Shown here in pieces: positions 1-11,792 of a stretch of DNA of 64,000 nt; within the stretch, counting starts at the first letter, position 1; each line of letters starts with the position of its first letter. Both the position numbers and the translations under genes were made by a program. This DNA is from Cinclus cinclus. Its lineage: Eukaryota > Chordata > Aves > Passeriformes > Cinclidae. The notes under the pieces are model-generated. The model made no database searches and was not told the DNA's origin. It saw nothing but the letters and a program-made list of their open reading frames with translations. The DNA is taken from positions 3,949,718 through 4,013,717 of the forward strand of contig NC_085053.1 in assembly GCF_963662255.1 (NCBI RefSeq). Reading direction: 5' to 3'.

Positions 1-3000
1 GGACACTGTTTGGGGTGGTTTATGTGCTACATTTTTTTACTGTTATGTTGATGAAACAACCATAGAAACTAGCTTGGGAAAAAAAAAAGGTGGGAGATAA
101 ATCCTTGTGGTGGGGGCTCTCCCAGTGATAAAATGGGCTAAGGTGGAGAAATAGCCCCATGAGACCCTTTATTTCCTTCAATTCTCATCTTTCTGAGTGG
201 ATCAATACCACCAGGGGCAAGGAAAGGGTGAGGAACCATTGCAGGGAATCACTTTAAGGGAAAAGCTGGAAGGTGGTAACTGATGCAGCAGCCACTGCTG
301 ATTTTTGAGGCAGATGGGCTAGGAGGGTTTGCATATCCCTGGAGGCTTTGTGTGCAGAGAATAGGATGCTGGTAGGCTGGGAGAGCACTTTTAAAAATAA
401 TTTGACTGATTTTTCTCCTTCTTTCTTTCCATCCAGTCAGTCTCCACTACTGGCATATGCAGCAGGAGCAAAAAGTCTGTCTTGAAGATTTTTTTTTAAA
501 TTATTTTATTCCACCCTATGGGAAAATCCCTCCAAATTTCATCCCATTGTCCCACCAACATTTGAGCATCTCAACCCTTGGTCCAGGAGCACAGCCCAGA
601 GGTCCTGTGGAAGCACTGTCCTGGGGACAGCTCTGAGGGTCCCAGGGGAGCTCTATCCCAGGCAGGGGTCAGGGTCCAGTGGATGAGGTAAATCCTGCAG
701 CCAGGCTCCTGGCTGTGGATCAGCTGTGTCCCTGGCTCCAGCATGGCTGATTTACACTGGCTGTGGTGACACCCCAGGGCAGGGCACCCGTATTTAATGG
801 ATGGGGATATTACTGCTGGCAGCAGCAGCTCGCAGCCATGAGCTCAAGGGGAGAAAGCAATTTGCCATTGTCATCCCTGGTCCTCAGCAAAGTTTTGCAC
901 TTGCAGTGAAGAGACTTTATTTGATGGTGTCTAAAGAGGTGTCCAGGTTCTCTTTAAGAGCTGGGAGCAGCTGAGGGCACTCCAAGGGCTGGTGCAGGCA
1001 GTGGGGTTGGGTGGGTGAGGTTACACTTTTTGATCTTTGCTTAAGGAGAAGTTGCTGGGGAGGGAAGAAAGGAGTTGAGGAACTGGGGCTGAGGCTTCCT
1101 GAAGTCCCTACCAGCTTGAGTCATCCCAGGTTCTCACTGAGCTCCTAGTGGGGACACAGGAGGGTGGCTGGGACATCTGCTGCATGCCTGGGCTTGCAGA
1201 AACCTCCCTCTTGCCTGCTCTGTGCTGACTCCTGCCTCCTTCAGAGACTGTGGAAGGAGATTGATGAGGAGGAAGAGGGTGGAAGAAGCTGAGGTCACCA
1301 CCATTTCAGGAGGTTAATTTTCTCCTCATTCTCCTTTAAGAGGTGGCCACTTATCTCACGCCCTGTAAATCCTCTCCGGAGAGAAAACACCAGGGAGCAC
1401 AGGATGAGGAGACAAGAGCCCTTGGTTTCGAAAGAGAAGGCAGAGAGGAAAAACAGCCCACCATCAGCAAAGGGGGAAAACAGACTGAAAGAGAAAGAAC
1501 CTGAAAATATGCTGAAGCAGCTGATGACAGCCCAAACAGCAGGAGAAGGCTCCTGCTTGCCAATTAACGAGGCTCTGGTGCTAATTTGCCACCTTGACTG
1601 CACTTCTGAGCTTGTCAGAAGAAGGGGGAGGAAAAACAAAAAGACAAGGCTAAAAAAGAGCCGGGGAGGTTTTGGTTTGCCTCTTGGCTAAGCAGATGTT
1701 GCTGGGCTTCAGAGGCAGGGGAAGCAACGGGAGCTGGTGGCAAACCCCACCAGTCCACAAGCCTGGCATGTGAAGAGAATGTGACAAGTTTCCATGGGCA
1801 TGTGTTGGCAGAGCAGCTCTAGGCCACGGCGCTGCCCAGCTTAGGAATGCCAATTTCCTGGGATCACATCCCACCATCTGCTGGGTTAGCTGGGAGAGAG
1901 AGAAGCGATCCCCTGTGAGCCCAGGAGCATCTCTGGTACCTTTGGTGAAACTGAGTTTTAAGGAAGGAGCCAGAGCAGCCCTATGCTGGGGCAGAGAGGG
2001 CCACAGGCAGCTTGGCATCTCCTGCCTCCCCCAGATATGCTGTCAAACACAGAGCAGATCTGCTGGCAGCTGCCCGCTGTGTGCCTAACGGAGCTGGAGG
2101 AGCCCTGGGCAAAATGCTCAGTGTGAAGCTTTCTGCCAAGCCAAACATCTGATTCCCACTTCTTGCCCATCCTGCAGCCCAAACCCTGCAGCCCATGGGG
2201 ACAGATTAAAAGCAACATCTGCACCAGTGTGCTGTTCGCATTGCAAAGCTAGAGAGTTTCTGCCAGGGAAGTGTGGTACCTGGAACCCTCCTAGCCCTCT
2301 CTCCTCCCCTGGGATGTTTTATTTCCTAGGCACCCATGTTCTTCTCCCAGGCTGACACAGCATTAGCCGGGAGCCACAAGGGGTAAACTGAGGCACGCTG
2401 GAGCAAGAATGCAGAATTAGCCTCACAGCCTCTCTCCATGCTGGCTCTTCATGGAAAAACTGTCCTTGCTGTTTGGGCCCAGCCTGATGTGTAGAGGCCC
2501 TTGGGCCAGGAGGCTAAAGGGCACCACCTCATGGCACACAGGGCTGGAGGCTCAGCCAGTGCTATGGAAAAAGTGTGAAGACAGGAGGGGGAAAAGGGTG
2601 TAGGTTACAGAGGTGGAGCTGTGGGCTGTTTGCTCAGGTGCAGCCCATCACCCGTCTGTCTCAGGATGGGAGATGGAGTTAGGACCAGCCCCAGCCTGGG
2701 GGCCATGAGCTCTCTCTGTCCTGGGAGAGCTGTGCAGATAACCCCATCCTGCTGCCTGGGCTGGGGGTGAAACATCCTGGCCTCTCCCTGGCCTCTTTCT
2801 CCCTGACAGAGCTGCTAAACTAACATGTCTGGAAGGAACCAGAGTGTCTGCAGTCGAGTAAGTGAGGAGCTCAGTTTGCTATTTAAAGGCCATATTCTGA
2901 CTTTCATACTGCAGAGAATCTCATATAAATACAGATCCTAAAAAGGGACAACCCCAAACACACCAGTTGTTAAAACCTAATGGGTTTGATGCTGAATTCC

Positions 3001-4577
3001 TGATTCAGGATGGCACGCTGGCTATTTCCATCCTGAGGCCAGGTCCTGTTGGTGCTGTGCAGCAGCAGCTCTCCAGCCAGCCCTGCTGCCATCAGCCCTG
3101 TTCTGTGCAGGGGAAAGCGCTGCAAGGTAATCAAATGCTGACCTCCACTTATTAACCTCATCCTTTTAATCACCTCCACTGAGCGCCTTAATTGCTGAGC
3201 AGGGATGGGAGGATCTGGCTGCTTCCACCTGAGAGTCCCACCCGGCCTGGCAGTCCCCTCCCAGGGCACGTATGCTGCTGCTGCTGCTCTTCCTTTAACT
3301 CACACACATCCCCAAAAAAGGTGGAAGCAGTTCTCTCCCAAAACACAGCAATTTAGCAGCCAAATTCAACGCTGTCTGTTTCTCTGTCACGGAGTTAGAG
3401 GGGGTGCAGCCCCATTGGTGGGGGTTGATGACCCCCACCCATGGTGTTGGGCGTGGATGACCAAGGCCATGTCTGCCTGTCCCAGTAGGGTGCTTTTTGC
3501 TGAGACAGGGCTGTGCAGCTGCCAGCTTTGGAATGCCGTGCACAGCCTCATTCCGAACGGGAACTGGCAATTTGGGCCAAACTTGGTGCTTTTGGGATTA
3601 TGGATCTTGCTGGGGGCTGTGGAAAGAGGAGAGTGCAGCCCCAGGGGTAACTGCTGAGGATGCAAAGAGCTGATGGCTCATCCTTCCAGCTGCCTGCCTC
3701 CCCCTACTTCCTGCTTTTTATTTTTTGCATCAAATTAAAAGTAAATGGCCTTCATCCACCTCTCTCCTCACACATGGGACTGTAAGGTTATCACCTGCCT
3801 CTATTTGGAGCCTACACAAAGCTAGAGGAGTTCGGGGTCCATTCCTTGATGGGTACCTTGAGGTGTTGCCCGTCATCCCAACAGCTCTTGCATTCATGTT
3901 CAGGTGGGTTTAGGATGTGGGACTGGTTCAGGGCACAGAAAAACATGGTAGGAAATGCTCTGTCTAGAGGAGATGGGATGGAGTCAAGGACTTTTAGCCT
4001 GACACATGGCCCACATGATGATGGAGAAAACCCTAGAATGGTTTAGGTTAGAAAACACCTTGAAGCTCATCTTTTTCTAACCTTCCATGGGCAGGGACAC
4101 CTTCCAGTAGACCAAACTCCTTCAAGCATCATCCAACCTGGCCTTGAACACTTCCAGGGATGGGGCAGCCACAGCTTCTCTCAGGACAACCAAGAAGTGA
4201 TGAGATGGAAGATGTACAGCAGAAGCCAAAATAATTTCACTAGCTGTGAATCCTCCCAGCAGCCCTGCCTTCTCAGGAGCACTGCTGGCCTTCATGCCTA
4301 TGCCCTCCCCATCCCCAAGCTGATGTCTGCCAGCTTTGCCTGGGGACCCCAGAGGATGGCTTTGACTTCTCATTTCCTCATGGTGTGTGTAATTGCCTGA
4401 TTTTTTTCCCTTTAGGACTGGGAGAAAGAGAGGAGAGGTGGGCAAAGGAAGACAGATGTGTGGAAAATAGAAGTCTAGGTGACAGATTGAGGGCTGCTAT
4501 AACCACAACAGCCAGCCTGATGGATTGATAGATTAGACAGGGAATATAAATAGCAAGTATGGTTTATCTATCCCCCT
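1..4577. other. Intergenic flank beyond the BRINP2 3' end
   Basis: I see no gene here. Open frames are short, lack recognisable domains and occur on both strands, as expected in moderately GC-rich vertebrate DNA. The stretch holds short A/T homopolymers (for example near 80-90), one CR1 fragment (listed separately), and TTTATT on the plus strand at 4578-4583 at its edge, which reads as AATAAA on the minus strand. In human the gene beyond BRINP2 is SEC16B; no exon of it was recognised here. Confidence 0.6.
4033..4196 (-). mobile_element. CR1 LINE 3'-end fragment, minus orientation
   Basis: The stretch opens with a reversed CR1 tail (tagaatggtttaggtt) and continues with the typical reversed CR1 phrases for 'cctggccttgaacacttcc' and 'agggatggggcagccac'. 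These are hallmarks of the 3' untranslated end of avian/reptilian CR1 elements. It is 5'-truncated and diverged, as most genomic CR1 copies are. Exact edges are uncertain by about 20 bases. Confidence 0.85.
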
Positions 4578-6032
4578 TTTATTTTCCTCTTGTCTGTCTC
4601 TTTATTTCTCCTGGTGTTATTTTCCTCCTGCTTATCTCTTTATCTGCCCAGCCCAAGGATGGAGGAGAGATGGGTGACAGAAACAAGATGGATGAGTTTG
4701 GGTTTTTACTGCCTTTGCAGCATCCAAGCAGACAAGTTTTGCCAGCTGTGGAGGATTAGAAAGCAGGCTTAGATCTGCACACTGATACACATTTCCCACC
4801 CCTCTCCTTACCCCTGCACCCTCCCCTCTGTCCTCCCTCCCTTTGGAGTACTGTGGTCAGAGTGTCAGCTGTTCCTCTCTCTGGCTCATCCTTGGCCAAG
4901 GAATGAGGGCAGCCACTGGAGCAGTGAGCTCTGCTTGTCTGGGTACCCGGCGTTCCCATCTGACAGCCGGGCAGCTCCACTGCTTGATATTCCAGTCAGG
5001 CACCGAGTACAGCAGAGACAGCACCACCAGGAAGAAGGGAGGGAGGGGAGCCACACAGCACAGGAAAAGCCAGGGCTAGGGATGACAGTAACTGTTCTGT
5101 TCATTTTTTTTTTTTTTAATCTCGGTTGTGGTTGCTCTTTTGCTCAAAAAAGGCATTTTTTAAAAAATATATTAAACAGATACATTTTACTAAGATGCCT
5201 CTTGGCTGGAGCCACTGACAAGAAATTACACTCCCCAAATGAATAGGCTTAAAAAAAAACCTGTCCCAAATAAATAAATACATAAATAAAACATTTTCTT
5301 TTTCTTTCTTTTGCATTAGGGCTTTTTTGTTGTTGTTTTTTTTTTGTTTGTTTGTTTTATAGGGAATCATGGCCTAGAGGTCTCTGCCAGAGTCTGTGAT
5401 GGCAGCGTCCCCATCTCAGGTGCCAGGTCCTTCCCAGGCAAGGGGTGAGACAGTGCCTCAGCACTGCAGCAGACATGAGGTGCTCATGGAGAGGCCCCAG
5501 GGGAGACCTGCTGGGTCTCCAGGGCCTGCACTCTGGACCCCCACCAGCACCGTGTGCGAGGGGACAGCTGCAGGATGGATCATGGGGGATGCAAAGGCAA
5601 AGGTGCCAGTAGAAACCTCTTAAAAAGACTACAAAAGTTGGGGCGGCGAGGAGGCTGCTGCTGTGGGATCCTTACGGTGGGTTAAGCCCCTGCTCTGGCA
5701 GGACCAGCAGCTGCCTCTGGCCAAGCCACAACCCCCCGGGCCATTGGCACACCTCCCCAGCCACCTCTGTGGTGGCCATAGTGGCATTGTCCTCACACTC
5801 AGAGCCAGTCTGCACTGCATGAGCCATCCCTCCTCCTCAGTCCCACTGGCATCCTCCATCCACTTGAGCCCCGTGTCTCTTTGGCCAGTTGCTGGGTGTA
5901 CCATGGAAGCACGCAGTTGGCACTAAGGTAAGGCCTTGATTTAAATTTTTAGGGTGGTTATTTCTCTCTCTTCCCCAGGAAGTCTCTCCTCCCAGCCCCC
6001 TGGCACCGAGGTCTGAGTGCTCCCACACTGTG
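4578..6032 (-). other. BRINP2: Probable BRINP2 3' untranslated region and flank
   Basis: This lies directly downstream of the BRINP2 stop codon on the minus strand and has no supported coding frame. Possible minus-strand poly(A) signals are an ATTAAA variant at 5115-5120 and AATAAA at 4601-4606 and 4578-4583. None can be chosen without transcripts. Simple sequence is frequent: a T run around 5105-5117, AAAT-type repeats at 5268-5292, and T/GTTT tracts at 5322-5360. Confidence 0.4.
5105..5360. repeat. Cluster of T-rich and A-rich simple repeats
   Basis: The cluster holds an uninterrupted T run at about 5105-5117, an AAAT/AAAC-type run at 5268-5292 and TTTG/T runs at 5322-5360. It lies in the presumed BRINP2 3' untranslated region or flank. 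No element with target-site duplications is visible around it. Confidence 0.7.
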
Positions 6033-7149
6033 TTAGCTGCACAGCTTTCCCGTCTCCTGCTCCAGCGCGTTGGGCAGCTTGGCATTGAAGGCTCTCAAGG
6101 AGGACTGGATCCTTGCCACCTCGTTGTTGGCCAGCTTGAGCCGGTGCCGGAGCAAGCAAGTGAAGAGGTCGAGGCGGATTTTGCCAGGGGGTGAGAGCCT
6201 GTTCACCCGGTCCCTGATCTCCAGCAGCTGAAGCATGGCTGAGTCCTGGGAGCCCTGGGTGTAGGGGTAGTCCAGCTGGAGGATCAGGTCACGGATAGCA
6301 TCTGGCTCAAAGGGCAGGCTGTAGCCAAAGACTTGCAAGCTGTTGATTTTCATGTACCCCAGGTTCTTGGAGGGATCTGACATCTCCAAGGGTTCATAGT
6401 AGATTGTCTCATTGGAGCTGTCATCCAGAGACTTGATGCGGCTCCGCAAGTAGACGTGGACCGTTTCAAAGAAGGTCTTCCACTTGTTGCCCAAGGTGAT
6501 TGTCCAGTTTTGGCACTGGGCAGAGGCATCTACGGTAGTCCTTTCCCAGTCTGGGAAGCTGCCCTCATTGACAGGCATGAACCAGCTCTCTGAGTGGCTT
6601 CCCCCAAAGGGGTTGACATAGATGGCCATGACGGGCTCCAGGGTGCTGTTCTTGGTGAGGCAGATCTGCAGAGAGAGGGCCAACATGACGTGAACCAGCC
6701 CAGGCTTGTACTTGTTGCTCTTCAGGGTCAAGAGCATGCGCTTCCTCCAGGAGGGGTCAAACCAGCTCCCCAGGCGCATGTCATTGCTGATGAAGATGGA
6801 GTGCACCTCGATGCGGCTGTCCCGTTTCTGCAGGAGGTACTTGAGTTCCAAGTCCTGCAGGTCAGTCTCCAGCCCCAGGTAGTGCTCCAGTGAGTCGGCC
6901 ACCTCAGGGCGGCAGAAGCCCTGGGCGAGCACGTAGCCGTGGTTGCAGGTCCCACAGCGGGTGCTGTTGTCCTGGTCACAGCTGGCACAGGCTGGCCCCT
7001 CGCCCAAGGCACACGGTATAGACCCCTGGCAGGAGGGCTGCTCGGAGGGACAGGTACAGCTGTGGCTTTCTTCCAGGAAGGTCCCAGGCACGGTGGTCTC
7101 ACTGCAGTACAAGAGTGACTGTGTGCGGCTCCACCAGTAAGGGAGGGAC
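6033..7149 (-). CDS. BRINP2: BRINP2 last coding exon
   Basis: This encodes residues 417-788, nearly half the protein, as one open frame. The acceptor is ctctgcaccag just above 7149, and the first base completes an Arg codon. The exon starts SLPYWW and includes a cysteine-rich EGF-like stretch ([13 protein letters not shown], then [19 protein letters not shown]). The long conserved C-terminal region with several N-x-S/T sites (NST, NWT, NET) follows, ending at a TAA stop at 6033-6035. A single large final exon is the usual BRINP arrangement. Confidence 0.97.
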
Positions 7150-10100
7150 CTGGTGCAGAGGAAACACAGAAGAGAGGCTTAGATGGCATCTTTTGGGATG
7201 CAACTGACTTTCCCCTAAGGATGGAAGAGCTGCCCACCTTGTGTTTGTTTTCTTCTCTGCTGGTGCCCCCCCCCACCATGAACCAAGCCCCATTTTTCAC
7301 CTTCAGGTTTGGACCTGATCTCTCAGGGCCACATTCCAAGCTGGTACAGCCACTCCTGCTGCCTGCTCACCCCCAGGTGTCCCTCCTAGGTGGGAGCTTC
7401 TCCAGTTGCAGCCACAGGGAGGTAGCCCCTGGCTCTGAGCCACCCTTGGGGCATGGGGCAGTGTCCCCAGCAAGGGAGGTCACGGTACCCTACCTCTCCT
7501 TTGGCAGCTTGAAGCGAGGTTGGCGGTGGCAGCGTTTGCTGAGGTTGAAGAGCCGCCGGATGAGTCGGTAGGTTTTCCTGGACAGCAGCTTCAGGCTGGT
7601 GCCCAGCTGTTGGTAGCGATGCTGGACCTCCAGATCCATGGCCCAGAAGTGGGAGATGGCTGTCCTGTTCAGGAAATGGTCTGTGGGGAGTCTTTTCACC
7701 AGAGCCTGAAACTCCTCTGTGGAGAGAAGGTGACGGTGTCAACGAACCCCGGAGAGCAGGCGGTGAAGGTGGAGCTGAAAGCAACCTCCTTCCACCCGAG
7801 CTCCAAGGTCTTCACGGTGAGAAGACCACCCTGGAGACCCAGCATGCAGCCTGGGCTGCTTGCAAGAGGAAAAAAGATGCTTGGTGGTGTCGCCCCAGCC
7901 TCACCTGACTCTTCAAACTGGCTGTAGTGGCTCTCCCAGGCGCGCCCAAGCTGAGCCAGGCTGCTCTCCAGCGCCTGGATGTCGGCCTCGGGGCAGTTGC
8001 AGAGGGGGAAGGCGAGCTGGCACTGGCAGCGGCAGTCGCTCCTTCGGCACACCAGCTCCCCGGCAGAGCCGCAGGCAATGTAGCTGAGAGCAGCCGCCAC
8101 GAACCTCTCCCGCAGGTAGGAAGGAAGCACCGTCTGCAGCCCTGCGACAGGGAGCAGCCCCGAGAGCATCAGGGCACGCGTGGAGCCCCTCAAACATCAC
8201 CTGGGCACGAGCCTCCCCCCTCCCCGGGCTCCCACCCTCACACAATTATCATATCAATTTGCTGTGGAGCCGCTTGTCTGGGCTCTGCATCGATCTTGGC
8301 TCCGCTTGGCAGACAAGCAACAACCTCATCCTGCCCAGCTTTCATTATTTTCATCCCCTCTCCTCCCCAGCCCTGAAATTAGGAGCAGCATCTCATGCCA
8401 GCATACTCCCCTGCAGCCCCTTGTACACCCACAAGTACGGCAGCATTTGTCTGCCCCACATGCCCACGAGCCCAGTCCTACCTTGGAGCTGCACTTTGTT
8501 CTCAGGGCTCTGCACCAGCACCGAGCTCACCGAGTCCAGATTGTCATAGTTACTGCAGCCGAGTGGCCCTGTCCGTGTTTCTGTCACCTAAGGCAGGGAC
8601 ACACAGATGGTCAGGGATACAGGAGGGGACAAAGGCTGAGAGTGCTGCAGATAATCCCTGATCCCACTGGCCAAACCCCACTCCTCATAGCAGGGCGATG
8701 GTCGGACAGGAGAACTAATTATCTGCTAATTAGCTTGTTGACAGGCAGCAGCCCTGCCTGCAGCCCGCTGAAAAATGTGCCTTTATTAGCTTGCCCAATT
8801 TCCCGTAAATAATGGGAACGTGCTAACTTTCCCTGCTCTCTCCTCTCTGGTTGACGCTGTTTTAGGTCTGGCCAGGTGAGAGGGGTCACTGGTGAGGCTG
8901 TCCCTCCCTCACCCCCTTGCCTACCTTGATGGCAGCCGTGGCGATCTGGATGTGGTGCAGCCGGCGCAGGGTGCTCTCCCGGTCGATGAAGTAGGAGGCT
9001 GCCAGCTGGTGCAGGGTCTCCAGTGAGACCCCCGAGCTGTTCCCAGCTCCCCCCGCAGGCTCTGCCCTCCGGCTCAACTTGCGTTTGTCCACAAAAATGG
9101 TCAGGGACTCCTCTCCTGGGGAACACGCAATACTTTTGGAAGGCTGCTGGGCTCCCACCCTTTCCCTTTCTTGGCCATCTTTCTCCTACAGTGCTTATTT
9201 TCCCACTCTCCCTCTTTGCACAGTCCTTGTGCAAGGGGGGTGAGGACTGAGCACCCCCCAGCACTCACCTCCCAGCGTGGCAGCGAGCAAGAAGTGTGTC
9301 CCATACTTTTTGATGAGGCTGTCAGTGATCTGCTGGCGGCTGGGCCGACGCCCCAGCAGTCGGATGTTGCGGATGAATTCAGGGGCCAGGGGAAGTGGAA
9401 GGCTGAAGAAATCTTTCCTCTCCAAGGCCAAATTATTCACCTTCCAACGAGCAAACTCTCTGTGGGAGGAGAGCAGCAGTGGGAAGAAGGTGTGAAGTGG
9501 GTCTGGCCATGGCACATGCATGCTCTCCTTCCTTCTGTCCCTGATTCCCAGCTCAGGACAGGTGGAAAACTGAGATTAGAATCATCCTGACCTTCCCATT
9601 GTAAAGTGAAGGACCTGATGCAGGCACTTGACAGCTATGGATCCAGCCAGGACAAAAGCACCGTTCCTCCCTAAGCCATTGATGGTGATAAAGAGCTACA
9701 AGCAGCGGAGATGCCTGATATTGATTAATCCAGAACCTCCAGAAGACATTAATCACAGCCCAGGGCAGGGCTAAACCCTTTTCCAGCCCTTTGGGCTGGT
9801 TGGATCTCATCCCTTCTCCAGCCCTATGCTTACAGATCCAAGTGAAAATCCAGCATCTGGGGGACTATCATGGTTTTAAATATCAGTAGCATTTTGTGGG
9901 AAGCTGGAGGTGTTGGATGTGGTGGGTCCCCTCAGAGCCCTAGCTGCTGTGAATGTGCCCCCTCCCAGCCTAGTCCAGCCCTAGGGAGCAGCCACCCAGC
10001 CTGTCACTGCCTCTAGAACCCCACTGCCTCATAAACAACCGGCAGCAAATTTCAGCCTAATCTTTGGCATTTTGCTCTAATTAAAACCAGGTGATGCCTT

Positions 10101-11792
10101 TCAGACACTTTTACCAGGGCTGAATGGGAAAAGAAGGAGAGGGAGGAGGAGGGAGGAGAAGGGAGGGGTGGATGGGTGCAGAGCAGCAGCTGCTGGGCGT
10201 GGCAGATGACAGGCTGCCTCCCACCATGACTTTTGGGCCCAGAAGATGGGATACAGGGGCCAGTAGCATAGCTGAGGATGAGGCAGGAGGGATGCTGCCT
10301 CTCCCCTTGCACACACATTCCCTTGGGGCTGGGGTGCCAATTTCCCCCTTTCCATCCCAGAGGCAAAGCAAGCCCTGAAGGCTGACAGCAGGTTCTCTGC
10401 CTCCAGGGAGGTGTAAGCCAGCTGCTATCCCTCTGGCTGCTCCTTCCTGTCCCACCACCAGCACCAGCATCATCCCTGGAGGACGCAGGTTCCTCGGCAT
10501 GGCAGCCTCAGCACACAGGAAAGAGGAGAGGAGCTCCCTGGGGGTGCCAGACTGCGTAACAAGACTGCAATCCCAGCACCAACGTCAGCATTCCCAAGAG
10601 ACTGTGGCCAGGCTTTGCTTCACTGCTGGAAGCCCCCAGGGCTCAGCACCAGGGGGGAGTGGAAGGGAAAAGGGCTCATTAGCCAGAGGTGACAGCTCCA
10701 ATTAGGTCCAGGAGGCTGTGGCATGGAGTGGGTTTCCCTCAGAGGCTGTCACGGAGTGGTCCTTTGCTGTGGTGAGTGGACCTCACCACTGCCAAACCTG
10801 GTTTTCAGTCAGCAAGAAGTGGCCTCCAGCCTCGGCCCCCATGCATATAAGCATCCCACTGCAGCAGTCCATGGGCTGATGGGACTGGGGACATGCCAGG
10901 GGCTCAGTTGGGGTGGTTTTTCTCAAGCCCCAGCAGCATCCCAGCTCCAGAGGACTGCCAGTCTAGGCAGTTTCAGTAATTTGGCACAGAGACATCTTTA
11001 TGCACGGAAAAAGGACAAAAGAGCATCTTTGTCCAAAGGGCCTGGAAGGTGGACACCACATGGGTATTGTCCCTTCTGCTGTCCCAGTTTCCACCTCGGG
11101 GCAGAAGATCGGTAGGTAGAGGATGTCCAAAGGGACTGGAGTACACATGACACCCATCCAGCCCAGTGGACTCTGTGTCTCCTGCCATAAGGGCTGATTC
11201 CACCTCAACCTGTGCACTGAATCCCTCCCAGCGTAGGGCAAATCCTGCCTGGAGCCCAGCCTGGCCACACCATGAGCATCCGGGGGGGGGGTGGGAGGGG
11301 GTCTGCTATCATATTCCCTGGAAAAGCAGCATCTCCCATGCACCCACCTCACCGTCTGTCCCAGTGATCAGCCTCCTCCAGCACGTGGGGGTCTGCTTAC
11401 GTGGATTAGAGAGGGTCTGCCTCCACTTTGCTGTGTCCCCACAGCCCCCCACCCCACAGCCCCCCTGTCAGACTGCCCACAGCCTCTCACCTGTAGATCC
11501 TGTACCTGGTGGTGAAACCCTGCCGGTAGCGCTCCATGAAGTCCACATACTCCTGAGCTCGGTAGAAGGGTCCCCGGTCAGTGAGGAGCCAGTCGAGGGG
11601 CGGCCGGACAGGGGGAGAGGAAGACGAGGAGGCAGAGGAGGGGATCGCGGGGGCTGCATGGCCCTGGGGCACAGCGCTGCCCGCCCCGCCAGCCACTCCC
11701 CAGCGGCAGCAGGCGCTCAGGGCCAGCAGGGCCAGCGGCCACGGGAGCATCGGCGGAGACCCGTCAGCACGTGGGAGGTCCTGCCACCCCAT
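6033..11792 (-). CDS. BRINP2: BRINP2, BMP/retinoic acid-inducible neural-specific protein 2 (complete CDS, 7 coding exons)
   Basis: The minus-strand exons 11792-11491, 9459-9269, 9115-8925, 8587-8482, 8141-7905, 7716-7494 and 7149-6033 join in phase to 2367 nt, which is 788 residues plus stop; the human protein is about 783. All introns are GT-AG. The start reads MGWQ, matching the family's MxWQ opening, and has A at -3 and G at +4. A hydrophobic signal segment follows (about residues 15-29). The MACPF domain spans about residues 85-280 and contains YGTHF followed by LGG. Cysteine-rich segments follow, then the long, highly conserved C-terminal BRINP region ending in ETGKLCS. BRINP proteins are glycoprotein members of the perforin superfamily, expressed in neurons, induced by BMP and retinoic acid, and reported to slow the neural cell cycle. 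The paralogues BRINP1 and BRINP3 are less likely because the sequence and the ASTN1 neighbour both fit BRINP2. No frameshift is seen. Confidence 0.96.
7150..7493 (-). other. BRINP2: BRINP2 intron
   Basis: This 344 bp intron starts gtaggg next to 7494 and ends cag next to 7149. It carries a short C run near 7267-7275. Nothing else was recognised. Confidence 0.9.
7494..7716 (-). CDS. BRINP2: BRINP2 coding exon (residues about 343-416)
   Basis: Reads [22 protein letters not shown] onward in pieces, with an NRT glycosylation sequon, to the basic segment [15 protein letters not shown]. The acceptor is ctccacag above 7716 and the donor is gtaggg below 7494. The length of 223 nt fits phase 1 in and phase 2 out. 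Confidence 0.95.
7905..8141 (-). CDS. BRINP2: BRINP2 coding exon (cysteine-rich, residues about 264-342)
   Basis: Opens [20 protein letters not shown] and continues through a cysteine cluster ([11 protein letters not shown], then CNCPEAD) to SQFEES. The acceptor is ctgtcgcag above 8141 and the donor gtgagg below 7905. The 237 nt length keeps phase 1. The [10 protein letters not shown] region is more diverged from human than the rest. Confidence 0.95.
8142..8481 (-). other. BRINP2: BRINP2 intron
   Basis: A 340 bp GT-AG intron (donor gtagga, acceptor gcag). I see no repeat or gene within it. Confidence 0.9.
8482..8587 (-). CDS. BRINP2: BRINP2 coding exon (residues 229-263)
   Basis: Short 106 nt exon reading [18 protein letters not shown] and then [17 protein letters not shown], almost identical to the mammalian family sequence. 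The acceptor is ccttag above 8587 and the donor gtagga below 8482. Phase 0 in, phase 1 out. Confidence 0.96.
8588..8924 (-). other. BRINP2: BRINP2 intron with AT-rich island
   Basis: A 337 bp GT-AG intron. Its middle (8708-8860) is AT-rich and carries CTAATTA and CTAATTAG homeodomain-type motifs. It is listed separately as a possible conserved element. Confidence 0.85.
8708..8860. promoter_or_regulatory. Candidate conserved non-coding element in a BRINP2 intron
   Basis: CTAATTA at 8715-8721 and the palindrome CTAATTAG at 8726-8733 match homeodomain core sites. They sit in an AT-rich island that contrasts with the GC-rich exons on both sides. Function is an inference from composition and motifs only. 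Confidence 0.3.
8925..9115 (-). CDS. BRINP2: BRINP2 coding exon (MACPF, residues 165-228)
   Basis: Reads [17 protein letters not shown], then a less conserved Gly/Ala/Ser linker with an NSS sequon, then [20 protein letters not shown] and the [15 protein letters not shown] end. The acceptor is ccccag above 9115 and the donor gtaggc below 8925. 191 nt, phase 1 in and 0 out. It forms the middle of the MACPF domain. Confidence 0.96.
9269..9459 (-). CDS. BRINP2: BRINP2 coding exon with the MACPF signature
   Basis: Residues 101-164. Reads [19 protein letters not shown] and ends [16 protein letters not shown] across the splice. YGTHF followed by GG is the classic MACPF signature (Y/W-G-T/S-H-F/Y-x6-GG). 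The acceptor is cccacag above 9459 and the donor gtgagt below 9269. Confidence 0.97.
9460..11490 (-). other. BRINP2: BRINP2 intron, about 2.0 kb
   Basis: A GT-AG intron between the signal-peptide exon and the first MACPF exon. It contains a polypurine tract at 10127-10176, an AT-rich patch at 10030-10100 (CTCTAATTAAAACC) and a G run at 11282-11291. I see no coding exon or mobile element that I can support. Confidence 0.85.
10127..10176. repeat. Polypurine (GGA/GAA) tract
   Basis: About 50 bases almost wholly of G and A, with GGAGGA and GAAGG motifs. Such polypurine/polypyrimidine tracts can adopt triplex (H-DNA) structure, but that is not shown here. Confidence 0.6.

Noticed and set aside
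1..5900. Exons of the gene expected next to BRINP2 (SEC16B in human).
   Set aside because: No open frame in this stretch resembles it and no splice-bounded conserved block was seen.
11740..11750. Met15 of BRINP2 as the true start.
   Set aside because: The upstream Met has strong context and the MxWQ opening that I recall from the human protein; the hydrophobic core also aligns better with the longer form.
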